Numbered from the stretch's first letter, positions 1 through 9,090 are shown. The stretch is DNA of 64,000 nt from Nocardia uniformis NBRC 13702 (GCF_001613345.1 NZ_BDCE01000056.1:152496-216495), one strand, 5' to 3'. Translations and numbers: made by a program. Notes: generated by a model not told the origin, from the sequence alone.

Positions 1-828
1 GGGATCCTCGACGATGCGGGCGCGGTCCTCAGGATGGGTCGCCAGGTGGTGGAAGGACCAGCCGAGGGTGACCGACACGGTATCCATACCGGCCATGAAC
101 ATCAACAAGCAGAACGAGAGCAGATCCGCGTCGGAGACCGGTTGCCCCTCCACGACGAACGTCTGGGCTCGGCTGATGATGTCGTCGCGCGGAGACACCC
201 GCCGCTCGGCGATCACCGATGCGAATCGGGCCTGGACGGCCTGCATCGCCTCTGCCCTGATCCTGGCGAGCTCCTCAAGGTCTTCGGAGCTGCTGTGAAG
301 AATAGCGTGCTCCCATTCCATGAACTGATCGAGCTCGTCGGTCGGCAGGCCGATCAGCTCAAGGAAGATCGTCGTAGGGTAACGCTGCGCGAACTCGGCC
401 ATGAGATCGCACGAGTCGGTGCCCTTCGCCAGAATGCTGTCGATCAGCTCGACCGCGCGGGTCCGCACCTTCTCCTCGAGCCGCTCGACAGCCTGAGGCG
501 AAAACAGCGGACCGAGCTGCTTGCGCCACTCCATATGCTCGCTGCCGTCGAGCATCTCCGGAATCCATCTGTATTTCGGATCCGGATCGAGGACGGTAAC
601 CACACTGCTGGAGAAGATCCCGGGCCGCTGCAGGATGTGCAGGATGCCCTCGTGATTGACCACCGTCCAGAAACCCGGCCCGAACTCGTTGCGGTACAAC
701 GGCGCTTCGGCGCGGAAACCATCATAGGCCGCGTGCCAGGTTCCAGCCGGCTTGAGCTCTCGATAGTTGAAGTCCTGCACCGGGCAGCCGGACGCCGAAT
801 CCATCCGCTGCGGTTCGATCTGTGTCAT
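1..828 (-). CDS. Cytochrome P450, 5' part (gene runs off the left edge)
   Basis: This is the first 276 residues of a class I bacterial P450, a haem monooxygenase. The start is ATG at 828, with AGGAG eight bases upstream. The I-helix oxygen-binding motif AGMDT lies at about residues 246-250; the ExxR and Cys-ligand regions are beyond the window. It lies downstream of a [3Fe-4S]-type ferredoxin gene (1113-1301) on the same strand, which is its likely redox partner. Between them is a chimeric gene remnant, so the P450 is probably the surviving distal gene of a larger oxidation operon. The substrate cannot be told from the sequence. Family assignment is firm. Confidence 0.93.
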   Translation of the reverse strand, partial: MTQIEPQRMDSASGCPVQDFNYRELKPAGTWHAAYDGFRAEAPLYRNEFGPGFWTVVNHEGILHILQRPGIFSSSVVTVLDPDPKYRWIPEMLDGSEHMEWRKQLGPLFSPQAVERLEEKVRTRAVELIDSILAKGTDSCDLMAEFAQRYPTTIFLELIGLPTDELDQFMEWEHAILHSSSEDLEELARIRAEAMQAVQARFASVIAERRVSPRDDIISRAQTFVVEGQPVSDADLLSFCLLMFMAGMDTVSVTLGWSFHHLATHPEDRARIVEDP

Positions 829-880
829 TGCATTCTCCTGATGTCGCTGAGTGAAGAGTGAGTCGCCAGCGCCTAGGCGT

Positions 881-1094
881 TCAGACGCGTGGAAGACTCC
901 ACGCGATCTCCTTGATCTGCAGGAATTCGTCGAGCACGGTCGCGCACCGCCTCGGCGAGGGTCGCGTCGGCGGCCGTCAGAGGTCGGCGCACCTCGTCGC
1001 GCGGAGCGAGGACCCGGGACCGACGTCCTGGGGCAAGCAGGAGTTCGACGATAGATTCACCGATCCAGCCGGTGCCGACGAACCCGATGCGCAT
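881..1094 (-). pseudogene. Chimeric remnant: N-terminus of HIBADH-type dehydrogenase joined to C-terminus of aldehyde dehydrogenase
   Basis: Reading from ATG at 1094, the first ~50 codons form a Rossmann start (MRIGFVGTGWIGESIVELLL) that aligns with the dehydrogenase at 21661-22482. The last 17 codons before the TGA at 881, in a different frame, read LDEFLQIKEIAW..., matching the end of the aldehyde dehydrogenase at 19229-20698 (LEEYLQTKSITW). In the paralogous operon these genes are separated by an SDR. A deletion of about 2.5-3 kb between the two genes explains the structure; the junction is near 930-945. The open frame from 1103 to 873 is probably not functional. Confidence 0.75.
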
Positions 1095-1112
1095 GTCGGT
1101 CACGCGGGACGC

Positions 1113-1301
1113 TCAGGCGAGGACTATGGAGCGTTCGGGACACGCAGCGATACCGGCTTCGACAGCCGGGTCCAGCGGAACATCCACCGCACGGTCGATC
1201 GGAACCGCGTAGCCGGAGTCGTCGACGTCGAAAACGTCGGGAGCGACAGCAAAGCAACGCGCATGCCCCGAACACTTCTTGGTGTCGATCGAGAGCTTCA
1301 C
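1113..1301 (-). CDS. [3Fe-4S]-type ferredoxin, P450 partner
   Basis: A 62-residue ferredoxin that would pass electrons to the P450 two genes downstream. Cluster ligands are C10 and C16 in CSGHARC and C54 in ACPE, the CxxHxxC...CP pattern of short actinobacterial P450 ferredoxins in which the second Cys of a [4Fe-4S] set is replaced, here by His13. It starts at GTG 1301 with GGAAGGA upstream. It has the same length as, and is closely similar to, the ferredoxin at 22654-22842, so the two head paralogous operons. The gene ends just before the chimeric remnant. Confidence 0.93.
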   Translation of the reverse strand: MKLSIDTKKCSGHARCFAVAPDVFDVDDSGYAVPIDRAVDVPLDPAVEAGIAACPERSIVLA

Positions 1302-1399
1302 GGGAGTCCTTCCGTTTGTCAAAGAGCGACGGCGACCTGCAACCGCCGACGCAAGGCACCACATCGGAGACACGGCAGGCAAGAGACATGCTCACGCCA

Positions 1400-1503
1400 G
1401 GGTGAGACCATGCAATCTCTTTTGTCTCGCAAAATAAGACCCTTGAAGAAGGGTAGCATCCACTCCGAGAATATCAAGACTTGTATCACATAGATAGATA
1501 AGT
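1400..1503 (-). promoter_or_regulatory. Promoter/operator region of the left ferredoxin-P450 operon
   Basis: The 430-base space 1302-1731 has no gene. It contains the 17-mer CACATAGATAGATAAGT at 1487-1503 and a block at about 1402-1443 with GAGAC and GTCTC elements. Both are also found upstream of the paralogous operon, at 23015-23031 and 22926-22965. Retention of these blocks in otherwise diverged spacers suggests regulator binding sites. The exact promoter was not located. Confidence 0.55.
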
Positions 1504-1731
1504 AATGCCAAATCGGCGCCTGGTCACTCGAACACGCCGATCGCCGAGTCGCCACCACGGGAGGTCAGAACATGCTCGGCAACACCCCCATTGCCACCGG
1601 CGATCACCGTCGTCACTCGTGACTTCACTGGAGGCTGCAACACACGCAGAATCGATGGCCAGTGTCTTGTAGATCGACACGCCGGTCCTCGGTCACAGCC
1701 GATGTCGAGGGGGAGCTGGACTATGTCTACG

Positions 1732-4035
1732 TCAGCACAGCCGGTCCAGTACCGCGCCGGCAGCACGGTCGCGCAGATTCTCCGGGCGACCAAGTGCCAC
1801 CTGATTGGCGATCGCCCGTCGCAGCAGCAGATGCGCGGGATGTTCCCAGGTGAAACCGATACCACCGTGGATCTGAATGCACGCCTCGGCGGCCGACACC
1901 GCGGCATCGAGCGCGGCCGCGGCAGCGATATCCGCGGACAAGTGCACCTCCGGATCGTTCGAATCGAGGTGCGCCGCGGCGAGCACCTGTCCGCGCGAGC
2001 CTTCGGCACCGACAAGCATCCCCGCGCAGCGATGCGAGATGGCCTGGTACGAACCGATCAACCTGCCGAACTGCTGGCGCTGACCGGCCCAATCGACGGC
2101 CAGGGCCAAGGCCCTATTCGCGACACCGACCGAATCCGCCGCGAGCACCACCTGGGCCACTCGGCGGGCAGCGTCCAGGATTCGCGTGACCTCGGCGCCG
2201 CGGGCGATGACCTCAGGTTCTACCCCGTCCAGCACAACGATCCCGATGGTGCCGGTGAGGTCCACCGATTCTTGCGGCACGACCTCGGCGTACAGGGTCT
2301 TCACCGTGCCGAGGACGAGCTCGCCGTCGGCGGTGTCACGAGCGAGCAGTACGAGTTGGTCGGCGACCGGCGCGCCATGTACTCGTTCGACCGAACCCGA
2401 CAGCCGGGACCCGTCCAGCATCGGTAACCGGCCGTCGACGACCCAGCCGTTGTCATCGACGGGGACAACGAAGGCAGCCGTGGTCCCGGCGCACACCGCG
2501 CGCACAGTCGCGGCGGCGCCCGCCTGCCGCAGCACCTCGAGCGCGATCAAGGTCGGGACCAGCGGCACCGGAGCGGCCGCGTAGCCGGCCTCTTCCACCG
2601 CGACCGCGAGCATCCGCATCCCGGCACCACCGCCCCCGAGTTCCTCCGGAACCGCGAGACCGGGAAGACCGAACCTCACCAATTCATCCCAGAGCCCGGC
2701 GTCGTACCCGGTGGTCTTGGAGGCCCACGCCAGCAGCTGTTCGGTACTGGTGCGCGAAGCCAGCGCGGTGCCGAGCACGTCGCGCAACGCTGCCTCGTCC
2801 TCGTCCGGTCGAGTCAGCGGCCGACCCGGCGCCACGGCAGGCGGACGGATGCTCTCACCGCGGTGCGACGGTAGGCCGAGCACCTGCTCGGCGATGGCGT
2901 TACGCTGAATCTCCGCGGTTCCGGCGCCGATGGTCGAGGCCCTGCTCATGAAGTAGCCGTAGGACCAGCGGCCGCCGTCGACAGCGCCCTCCGACCGACT
3001 GCTCAGTGCGGCGCCCGTCGCGGTCAGACGCTGCGCGAGCCGATGCAACTGCTGTTCGAATTCGGACTTGACCAGTCGGTTCACCGAGGCGACACCGCCG
3101 GGGTCCGCCTTGCGCAGTACCGCGTCGAGTGCGCGCGCGCTGTTGGCGGCGATGGCTCGCACGCCGGTCTCGATGAAGGCCAGTTCCTGACGTACCAGGG
3201 CATTGTCGGCGTACCCCTGCTCCTTCGCGAGAGCGAACACCTTGTCCACCAGGCCGCGGTAGCGGAACTCGTCGGCGAGGAATGCGGTGGCTCGCTCATG
3301 GCCCAGCGAGGTGCGCATCACCGACCATCCGTTGCCCTCTGTCCCGACCAGATTCTCCGCAGGGACCACGACGTCGTCCAAGAAGATCTCGGCGAAGTGG
3401 TGGCCGCCGGCGGCATCCCGGAGCGGACGGACGTCGATGCCGGGCGAAGTCATCGGGATCAGCAGGTAGCTGATGCCATCGGTGCCGCGGCCGGGCGGTC
3501 CGGTACGCACCAGTGCGAACATCCAGTCGGCCTCGGCGGCTCGCGTGGTCCAGATCTTCTGGCCGGTGACGCGGTAGTTGTCGCCGTCGCGGACGGCCCT
3601 GGTTGACAGTGAGGCGAGATCGCTACCAGCCCCCGGCTCGGAAAAGCCCTGACACCACGTTTCCTCGGCCCGTAGCAACGGCTCGAGGAAGCGCGCTTTC
3701 TGCGCCTCGGTGCCGTAGACGATCAGGGTGGGCGCGACGATGAAGGCAATCGAGTTCGGATGCTTCGGCACGCCGGCGGCGCTGGTCATCCGGTAGTAGT
3801 CGAGCTGGTCCTCGAGCCCGAGATCGAGCCCGCCGACAGATTTCGGCCAGCCCGGTGCTGCGACGCCCACGTCGACCATCTCCGAATGCCAGGCGCGTGC
3901 GGCGGCGGCGCGTTCCTCGGACGTCTTCGGCCAGGGGCGTTTCGCATAGGAGTCGAGCAATGCGGTCAGCCGTTCACGCCAGTCGCCTGGTCCGGTCGAG
4001 CCCTCCCGCGGACGGCCTGCCCTCGATCCAGCCAC
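1732..4035 (-). CDS. Tandem acyl-CoA dehydrogenase (two fused FadE domains)
   Basis: This 767-residue flavoprotein introduces a C2-C3 double bond in an acyl-CoA. Residues ~1-395 are a full acyl-CoA dehydrogenase unit, with QGFSEPGAGSDLASL (FAD/substrate loop) and IGAGTAEIQRN near its end. Residues ~415-767 are a second, diverged unit ending in IHGGIGFTWEH. In steroid degradation, heteromeric FadEs pair a unit of each kind and FadE34 (ChsE3) fuses them; this protein has that fused plan. The usual Glu of the YEG motif is Ala in the first unit. GTG start at 4035 follows GGAG. It has its own promoter with an operator-like site at 4071. Confidence 0.92.
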   Translation of the reverse strand: MAGSRAGRPREGSTGPGDWRERLTALLDSYAKRPWPKTSEERAAAARAWHSEMVDVGVAAPGWPKSVGGLDLGLEDQLDYYRMTSAAGVPKHPNSIAFIVAPTLIVYGTEAQKARFLEPLLRAEETWCQGFSEPGAGSDLASLSTRAVRDGDNYRVTGQKIWTTRAAEADWMFALVRTGPPGRGTDGISYLLIPMTSPGIDVRPLRDAAGGHHFAEIFLDDVVVPAENLVGTEGNGWSVMRTSLGHERATAFLADEFRYRGLVDKVFALAKEQGYADNALVRQELAFIETGVRAIAANSARALDAVLRKADPGGVASVNRLVKSEFEQQLHRLAQRLTATGAALSSRSEGAVDGGRWSYGYFMSRASTIGAGTAEIQRNAIAEQVLGLPSHRGESIRPPAVAPGRPLTRPDEDEAALRDVLGTALASRTSTEQLLAWASKTTGYDAGLWDELVRFGLPGLAVPEELGGGGAGMRMLAVAVEEAGYAAAPVPLVPTLIALEVLRQAGAAATVRAVCAGTTAAFVVPVDDNGWVVDGRLPMLDGSRLSGSVERVHGAPVADQLVLLARDTADGELVLGTVKTLYAEVVPQESVDLTGTIGIVVLDGVEPEVIARGAEVTRILDAARRVAQVVLAADSVGVANRALALAVDWAGQRQQFGRLIGSYQAISHRCAGMLVGAEGSRGQVLAAAHLDSNDPEVHLSADIAAAAALDAAVSAAEACIQIHGGIGFTWEHPAHLLLRRAIANQVALGRPENLRDRAAGAVLDRLC

Positions 4036-4070
4036 AACGTCTCCTCAGCTGCTGTCAATAGTCACTCGGT

Positions 4071-4081
4071 TAACTCAGTAA
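4071..4081. promoter_or_regulatory. Operator-like site A (TAACTCAGTAA)
   Basis: It matches the palindrome TAACTnAGTTA at 9 of 10 informative positions, 36 bases upstream of the tandem FadE start. Similar sites precede most other units of this island (7608, 9060, 12447, 13627). Confidence 0.55.
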
Positions 4082-4128
4082 TAGCGGATGATTGCCAGCT
4101 CGGCGCGCGTCGATCGAGGCTCGGCCGG

Positions 4129-4944
4129 TCAGCGACGGACTCGGTAGGCCATTTCCTGCGCCAGGCTCGCGACTATCTCACCCTCACCGCAGTCGATGAT
4201 CGACCCCGGATACCAGCCGCGTCCACCCCCCGACACACCGCTCCCGTGGTCTACGAACAACCAGTCGTCCCACCGCGGGGTGCGATGGAACCACAGCGCG
4301 TGGTCGAGGCTCGGCCCGAGAACCTCGGCGACGACCGTGCGGCGCAGACCGGTGGAGTAGTCCGACATATAGGCAATAGCAGCGGCGTGCAGCAGCGGAT
4401 CGCCCTGCGGTAGTTCGCAATTGGGACGGACCCAAAATCTCGACGGAAAGCACTTCTCCGCCCCCGACCATTCCTGGACCCGGGCCACCAGCGCCAACCC
4501 AGGGTCCGGGGTCACGGTCGGGCACTGTTGCGGCGCAGTGGGTGACACCGCATGGGCGGTGGTGCGCTCCTCGCCCTCGGCGACTGTCCGGAAGGATGCG
4601 GACATATTGAAGATGACCGCGCCGTCCTGCAAGGCGACCACACGTCGCGCCGAGTACGACTTACCATCTCTGTCGTTGTCGACGCGGAAAACGACCGGCT
4701 CGGCGCCATTCCCCCTCCGCAGGAAATAGCCGTGCAGCGAATGGGGATGGCGGTCGGCATCGACGGTGGCACCGCAAGCTAGCAAGGCCTGCCCCAGAAC
4801 CTGGCCTCCGTAGAGCGAGCGATCGACCTCGACCCGGTGTAGCGACCGGAACAGTAGGCGGTCGAGACGCTCCAGCTTCAGCACTTCTGTGAGCGGAATC
4901 GTCCGCTGCTCGTCCCCGGGCCGGGGTTGGGCTACCTCGGACAC
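4129..4944 (-). CDS. Acyl-CoA thioesterase II (TesB family)
   Basis: This 271-residue double-hotdog thioesterase hydrolyses acyl-CoA to free acid and CoA. The N-terminal hotdog contains YGGQVLGQAL. The C-terminal half contains MSDYSTG (catalytic Asp), SLDHALWFHR and ASLAQEMAYRVR (catalytic Gln). The chosen GTG start at 4944 lies one base after the stop of the upstream crotonase, so the two are translationally coupled; a longer open frame to 5064 overlaps that gene and has no homology. It is the last gene of the unit starting at 7558. It may release CoA from dead-end intermediates. Confidence 0.9.
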   Translation of the reverse strand: MSEVAQPRPGDEQRTIPLTEVLKLERLDRLLFRSLHRVEVDRSLYGGQVLGQALLACGATVDADRHPHSLHGYFLRRGNGAEPVVFRVDNDRDGKSYSARRVVALQDGAVIFNMSASFRTVAEGEERTTAHAVSPTAPQQCPTVTPDPGLALVARVQEWSGAEKCFPSRFWVRPNCELPQGDPLLHAAAIAYMSDYSTGLRRTVVAEVLGPSLDHALWFHRTPRWDDWLFVDHGSGVSGGGRGWYPGSIIDCGEGEIVASLAQEMAYRVRR

Positions 4945-4945
4945 C

Positions 4946-5728
4946 TCAGCTCTGCTTCGCCGGTCGCGTGCTGAAGCGGCTACTAATGTCCTTGCCGTCC
5001 GACCGAAAGGACGCCGCGGCTTCCGCCTCGAGGCCGAGAGCATGGGCCACCGAGGCGCCGGCACCTTCCTTCAGCAGGCGCAACATTCGCTGTACCGCTA
5101 CCGGATGACCGCCCGCAATCGACTTGGCAACTTCGAGGGTGCGCTCCATCAACTCCGCGTGCGGCACAACTTCATTCGCCAGACCGATGCGCAGCGCGGT
5201 GGCCGAGTCGATCGGATCACCGCTGAGAATTATCTGGGTCGCCGCGGCCAGCCCGACGATCCGGGGTAACAACGCGCTTCCGCCCCATCCGTTCAGCAGG
5301 CCGATCGAGGCGTGGGTGTCGGCGAATACGGCCTGCTCCGAGGCAATGATGAATGAGCAGTTCACCGCCAATTCGAAAGCTCCGGTGTAACAGGGGCCGT
5401 TGACCGCCGCGATCACCGGCTTGCCGATCGCACGCAGCACCTGCGTGGGCGTGGTCCCCTCGGTCCGCGGGGGCGGGCCGGCCAGCGCTTCGGGCAGATC
5501 TACGCCGGCGGAGAACGCGGTGCCCGCCCCGGTGACCACTACCACCCGGATGTCCTCGTCGGCGTCGGCCTTCCACAGTTCCCGTTTGATCGCCTTGCGC
5601 ATCGCCCGATTGATCGCGTTACGCCGATCCGGCCGATTCAATGTCAGGACGGTGACGTGGCCGTCCCGAGTCACCAGAACCGGCTCGGTTCGGTCGCTGT
5701 CGTTGTCCGTACCCACGGGCTCCCTCAC
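4946..5728 (-). CDS. Enoyl-CoA hydratase/isomerase family protein (crotonase fold)
   Basis: A 260-residue crotonase. Core motifs are LNRPDRRNAIN at the N-terminus, GAGTAFSAGVDL (oxyanion hole) and NGPCYTGAFELAV. The first catalytic Glu is present (FEL), but the second, usually PE before a Gly-rich loop, is His in ADTHASIGLLNG. It may therefore be an isomerase, hydrolase or lyase rather than a hydratase. It starts at GTG 5728 with GTG or ATG alternatives nearby. It lies 38 bases after the nitronate-monooxygenase-like gene and is coupled to tesB. Confidence 0.88.
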   Translation of the reverse strand: MREPVGTDNDSDRTEPVLVTRDGHVTVLTLNRPDRRNAINRAMRKAIKRELWKADADEDIRVVVVTGAGTAFSAGVDLPEALAGPPPRTEGTTPTQVLRAIGKPVIAAVNGPCYTGAFELAVNCSFIIASEQAVFADTHASIGLLNGWGGSALLPRIVGLAAATQIILSGDPIDSATALRIGLANEVVPHAELMERTLEVAKSIAGGHPVAVQRMLRLLKEGAGASVAHALGLEAEAAASFRSDGKDISSRFSTRPAKQS

Positions 5729-5766
5729 ATTTTCAGACGAATTCGGCTACTGCTTGTCCGACATTG

Positions 5767-6753
5767 TCAGGAGACGACAACCGGATCCGAGATCAGCGCC
5801 GCATTCCGGCGCAGGACGGCCTCGGCCTCAGCAGCGATCCGGGTGACCAGCGCTCCCGCCGTCGGTATGTCGTTGATCAGGCCCTGGACCATACCGACGG
5901 TCCAGATTCCCGCATCGGAGTCGCCGTTCTCGTAGACCTTGCGACCGCGCGTACCTGCAACGAGCTCCTGGACATCCTTGAAACGCCCGCCTTTACCCAG
6001 GATGTCGACCACCTCTTCGCTCACCGAATTCTTCGCGGCCCGCATGGTATTGCGCAGTTGCCGGAAGATGAGCTGCGTGTCCAGCTCGGTCGCCTCGACG
6101 ATCTGTTCCTTGATCCGCTGGTGGATCGGGCTCTCGGCGGTGCACATGAACCGAGTGCCCATATTGATGCCGTCCGCACCGAGCGCAAGAGCCGCAGCAA
6201 GGCCACGCCCGTCGGCGAAGCCGCCGGAGGCGAGAATTGGGACGGTCAATTTGTCCGCCGCCGCCGGAATCAACACCAAGCCCGGGACGTCGTCTTCCCC
6301 CGGATGTCCGGCGCATTCGAAACCATCGATGCTCAGCGCGTCGACACCCAGGCTCTGCGCCCTGAGCGCGTGCCGGACACTGGTGCACTTATGGATCACT
6401 TTGATGCCGTGTTGCTTGAAGTGCTCGACGTGTACCTGCGGGTTGGAGCCTGCGGTCTCGACGATCCTCACTCCGGAATCGATGATCGCCTGGCGATACT
6501 CCTCGTACGGCGGCGGATTGATCGACAGTGTGAGGGTGAGGTTCACCCCGAACGGCTTTTCGGTCATCTCCCGGACGCGAGCGATCTCTTTCGTGAGATC
6601 CTCCGGAGTGGGCTGGGTGAGCCCGGTGATGATGCCCAGTCCGCCAGCTTCCGAAACCGCGGCGGCGAGTTCGGCGCGGCCGACCCACATCATGCCGCCT
6701 TGGACGATGGGGTGCTCGACACCGAACTCTTCGGTGAAACGTGTCTTCAACAT
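5767..6753 (-). CDS. FMN-dependent nitronate monooxygenase-like oxidoreductase
   Basis: A 328-residue TIM-barrel flavoprotein of the nitronate monooxygenase (NPD) family. Visible are VEHPIVQGGMMWVGRAELA at the start, the hinge IHKCTSVRHALRAQ, ECAGHPGEDD, and the phosphate-binding stretch ILASGGFADGRGLAAALALGADG. Catabolic relatives such as IpdC of the steroid ring pathway are acyl-CoA dehydrogenating enzymes, and its place between two crotonase genes suggests a CoA-ester substrate rather than nitroalkanes. ATG 6753 follows GGAG; the ten-base gap to the upstream gene indicates one transcript. Confidence 0.88.
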   Translation of the reverse strand: MLKTRFTEEFGVEHPIVQGGMMWVGRAELAAAVSEAGGLGIITGLTQPTPEDLTKEIARVREMTEKPFGVNLTLTLSINPPPYEEYRQAIIDSGVRIVETAGSNPQVHVEHFKQHGIKVIHKCTSVRHALRAQSLGVDALSIDGFECAGHPGEDDVPGLVLIPAAADKLTVPILASGGFADGRGLAAALALGADGINMGTRFMCTAESPIHQRIKEQIVEATELDTQLIFRQLRNTMRAAKNSVSEEVVDILGKGGRFKDVQELVAGTRGRKVYENGDSDAGIWTVGMVQGLINDIPTAGALVTRIAAEAEAVLRRNAALISDPVVVS

Positions 6754-6763
6754 GGAGTGACTC

Positions 6764-7558
6764 CTAGCGCGCGGCGGTGACCGACAGCGACCCGGCGCGG
6801 TAGAAGACGGCCTCCCGCTTCTCCAAGAAGGCCGCCTTGGCCTCCTTGGCCTCGGCACCGACGATATTGTTGGCCTGGACGTGGTTTTCCCGCTGTAGGG
6901 CAGCCTCGATGCCGCCGCCGTTTGCCGAGGCATCGAGCAGCTGCTTGGTCAGCGAGAGGGCCTGCGCCGGTGCGTGCACCAGTCGACTGGCCATGGTCTC
7001 GACCGTGCGGTCGAGATCCTCGGACGCCACGATCTTGGTCACCAGGCCGAGGTCCGAAGCTTCCGCCGCTGTGAGGATGTCCCCGAAGAAGGCCAATTCC
7101 TTCGCCTTCTGCAAGCCGACCAGTCGAGGCAGTAGCCAGCTGCCACCGAAATCCAGAGATAGCGCGCGTCGGATGAATATCTGGGAGAACCTCGCCCGGT
7201 CGGTGGCCACGACGAGGTCGCAGCCGAGCGCGAGGTTCCAGCCGGCGCCGACCGCGACGCCGTCCACCTTCGCGATGGTAGGGATGGTCAGCGCCGAAAG
7301 AGCCGCGGCCGCGTGGCTCGCGCGCCTCATGTAGTCCAGTGCGTCAGCAGAGACCCCGTCCAGGTCCGCCCCGGAACAGAAGTCGCCACCGGCTCCCGTC
7401 AATACCATCACCCGGTCGCCTCGGGTGCGCTCGATTTCGGTGAATGTCTCGGCGAGTTCGCGCCACATAGTCGGATCGCCGGCGTTCTTCTTTTTCGGCC
7501 GCGACATCACTACCGTCACCACGCCGTCACGGCGTTCAACTTCCAGTGTTTGCACCAT
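6764..7558 (-). CDS. Enoyl-CoA hydratase/isomerase family protein (PaaG-like)
   Basis: A 264-residue crotonase with GAGGDFCSGADL (oxyanion hole) and GVAVGAGWNLALGCDLV. Both canonical hydratase Glu positions are changed: the first is Asn (WNL) and the second region reads LSLDFGGSWLLPR, as in PaaG-type isomerases that use an Asp. A double-bond isomerase role is likely. ATG 7558 follows GAGAGGTGGG and is preferred to the longer open frame to 7588. It heads a four-gene unit (this gene, NMO-like, crotonase, tesB) behind operator-like site B. Confidence 0.88.
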   Translation of the reverse strand: MVQTLEVERRDGVVTVVMSRPKKKNAGDPTMWRELAETFTEIERTRGDRVMVLTGAGGDFCSGADLDGVSADALDYMRRASHAAAALSALTIPTIAKVDGVAVGAGWNLALGCDLVVATDRARFSQIFIRRALSLDFGGSWLLPRLVGLQKAKELAFFGDILTAAEASDLGLVTKIVASEDLDRTVETMASRLVHAPAQALSLTKQLLDASANGGGIEAALQRENHVQANNIVGAEAKEAKAAFLEKREAVFYRAGSLSVTAAR

Positions 7559-7607
7559 GCCCACCTCTCGCCCGACGATTTCCCGCACACTCGTGGTATA
7601 TCATATT

Positions 7608-7618
7608 TAACCTAGTTT
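7608..7618. promoter_or_regulatory. Operator-like site B (TAACCTAGTTT)
   Basis: It matches 8 of 10 positions of TAACTnAGTTA and lies 50 bases upstream of the crotonase start at 7558, in an AT-rich stretch that also holds a possible -10 region. Confidence 0.5.
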
Positions 7619-7665
7619 GCTATGTCATGCCTGCAAGGAGAGCCTGACCGCGGTTGTCGGGGTCA

Positions 7666-8811
7666 TCACTTCACCAGCTCCAGTATCGTCGCGTTGGCCT
7701 GCCCGCCGCCCTCACACATCGTCTGCAGGCCGTAGCGAATCCCGTTGCGGCGCATGTGAAAGACCAGGTCGGTCAGGATGCGGGCACCGGAGCCACCGAG
7801 CGGGTGACCCAGTGCGATGGCACCGCCGTTGGGGTTCAACTTCTCCTCGGGTGCGCCGATCTCCTTCTGCCACGCCATCGGTACCGGAGCGAAGGCCTCG
7901 TTGACTTCGAAGACACTGATGTCGTCGACAGACAGTCCCGAGCGCTGCAGCGCCTTCTCGGTCGCGGGGATCGGGGCACCGAGCATCATCACCGGATCAG
8001 CACCCGCGACGACCGCAGTATGTACTCGGGCGATCGGCGTCAGACCGTGCCGCCGCGCGAACTCGTCACTCACGATCAGCAACGCCGCTGACCCGTCGGA
8101 GATCTGTGAGGCATTTCCCGCGTGGATGACCCCGTCTTCTCTGACGACGGTCTTCAGGCCCGCCAGCTTCGCCACGGTGGTGCCGCGGCGAATGCCTTCG
8201 TCTCTGGAAACGACCGACCCGTCGGGCAGGGTGACGGGCACGATCTGCGCATCGAACAGACCGGCGTCCTGCGCAGCCGCTGCACGTTCGTGCGAGCGGG
8301 CGGAGAACGCGTCCACCTCGGTGCGTGACAGCGCCCATTTCTCAGCCATCATCTCGGCGCCGATACCCTGGTTGGGCGCCGAGATGTAACGCTCCATGAA
8401 TCGGGGGCTGAGCGGGCTGCCCCCACCCATCACCGCAGCACCCATCGGAACCCGCGACATCGACTCGACACCACCGGCCACGACGGCTTCGTAGTGACCG
8501 GCGAGCACACTGGCCACCGCGAAGTTCAGCGACTGCTGCGACGATCCGCACTGACGGTCCACCGTGACACCCGGCACCGATTCCGGCCACCCCGCCGCCA
8601 GTACCGCATTGCGCGCGATGTCGTGGGTCTGCTCCCCGATCTGCCCGACGCATCCCCAAATTACGTCTTCGATCAGCCCGGGGTCGATACCTGCCCGCTT
8701 CACCAGCTCCTGTAGCACCACGGCCGACAGATCGACCGGATGGATCCCGGACAGCCCGCCGTTGCGTTTCCCTACCGGCGTACGCACGGCCTCGACAATT
8801 ACTGCACCCAT
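7666..8811 (-). CDS. Acetyl-CoA acyltransferase (thiolase, FadA family)
   Basis: A 381-residue degradative thiolase that splits 3-oxoacyl-CoA with CoA. The nucleophilic Cys is in DRQCGSSQQS (about residue 88), followed by VNEAFA, the His of AIALGHPLGGSGAR and the second Cys of MCEGGGQANA, so all catalytic residues are present. ATG 8811 follows AAAGGG; the longer open frame to 8964 has no homology. It is transcribed away from the FadE gene at 9091, and both share the spacer 8812-9090, which carries site C. A further stretch of that spacer (about 8820-9000) shows no recognisable gene. Confidence 0.94.
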   Translation of the reverse strand: MGAVIVEAVRTPVGKRNGGLSGIHPVDLSAVVLQELVKRAGIDPGLIEDVIWGCVGQIGEQTHDIARNAVLAAGWPESVPGVTVDRQCGSSQQSLNFAVASVLAGHYEAVVAGGVESMSRVPMGAAVMGGGSPLSPRFMERYISAPNQGIGAEMMAEKWALSRTEVDAFSARSHERAAAAQDAGLFDAQIVPVTLPDGSVVSRDEGIRRGTTVAKLAGLKTVVREDGVIHAGNASQISDGSAALLIVSDEFARRHGLTPIARVHTAVVAGADPVMMLGAPIPATEKALQRSGLSVDDISVFEVNEAFAPVPMAWQKEIGAPEEKLNPNGGAIALGHPLGGSGARILTDLVFHMRRNGIRYGLQTMCEGGGQANATILELVK

Positions 8812-9059
8812 GGGTTTCCCTTTCTCGCCTCGGCGGCTGCGACCACCTCGGTAGCGTCGACGGCGAATCCGAACATGCCGCCCTTTCGGCCGCGGACCTG
8901 AGCTGCGACTCGTTCCACGTAGACGCGGACGCCAGGACGGCGCGGGCGGACGCCTTATCCGCACACAACCGCGCCACTGGCCGCATCGGATCGAGCATGA
9001 TCATCCCGCCCGGAATCCGGGGGTTGCTGTACGCCCATACAGAAGATAGCTTACGTGGT

Positions 9060-9070
9060 TAACTAGGTCA
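9060..9070. promoter_or_regulatory. Operator-like site C (TAACTAGGTCA)
   Basis: It matches 8 of 10 positions of TAACTnAGTTA and sits 20 bases before the FadE start at 9091, in the divergent spacer shared with the thiolase gene. Confidence 0.5.
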
Positions 9071-9090
9071 AGATTGAAAGGAGCCACGCT

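Noticed and set aside
8820..9000. Coding-like minus-strand stretch upstream of the thiolase
   Set aside because: The frame has no start or family match and runs into the thiolase gene out of frame.
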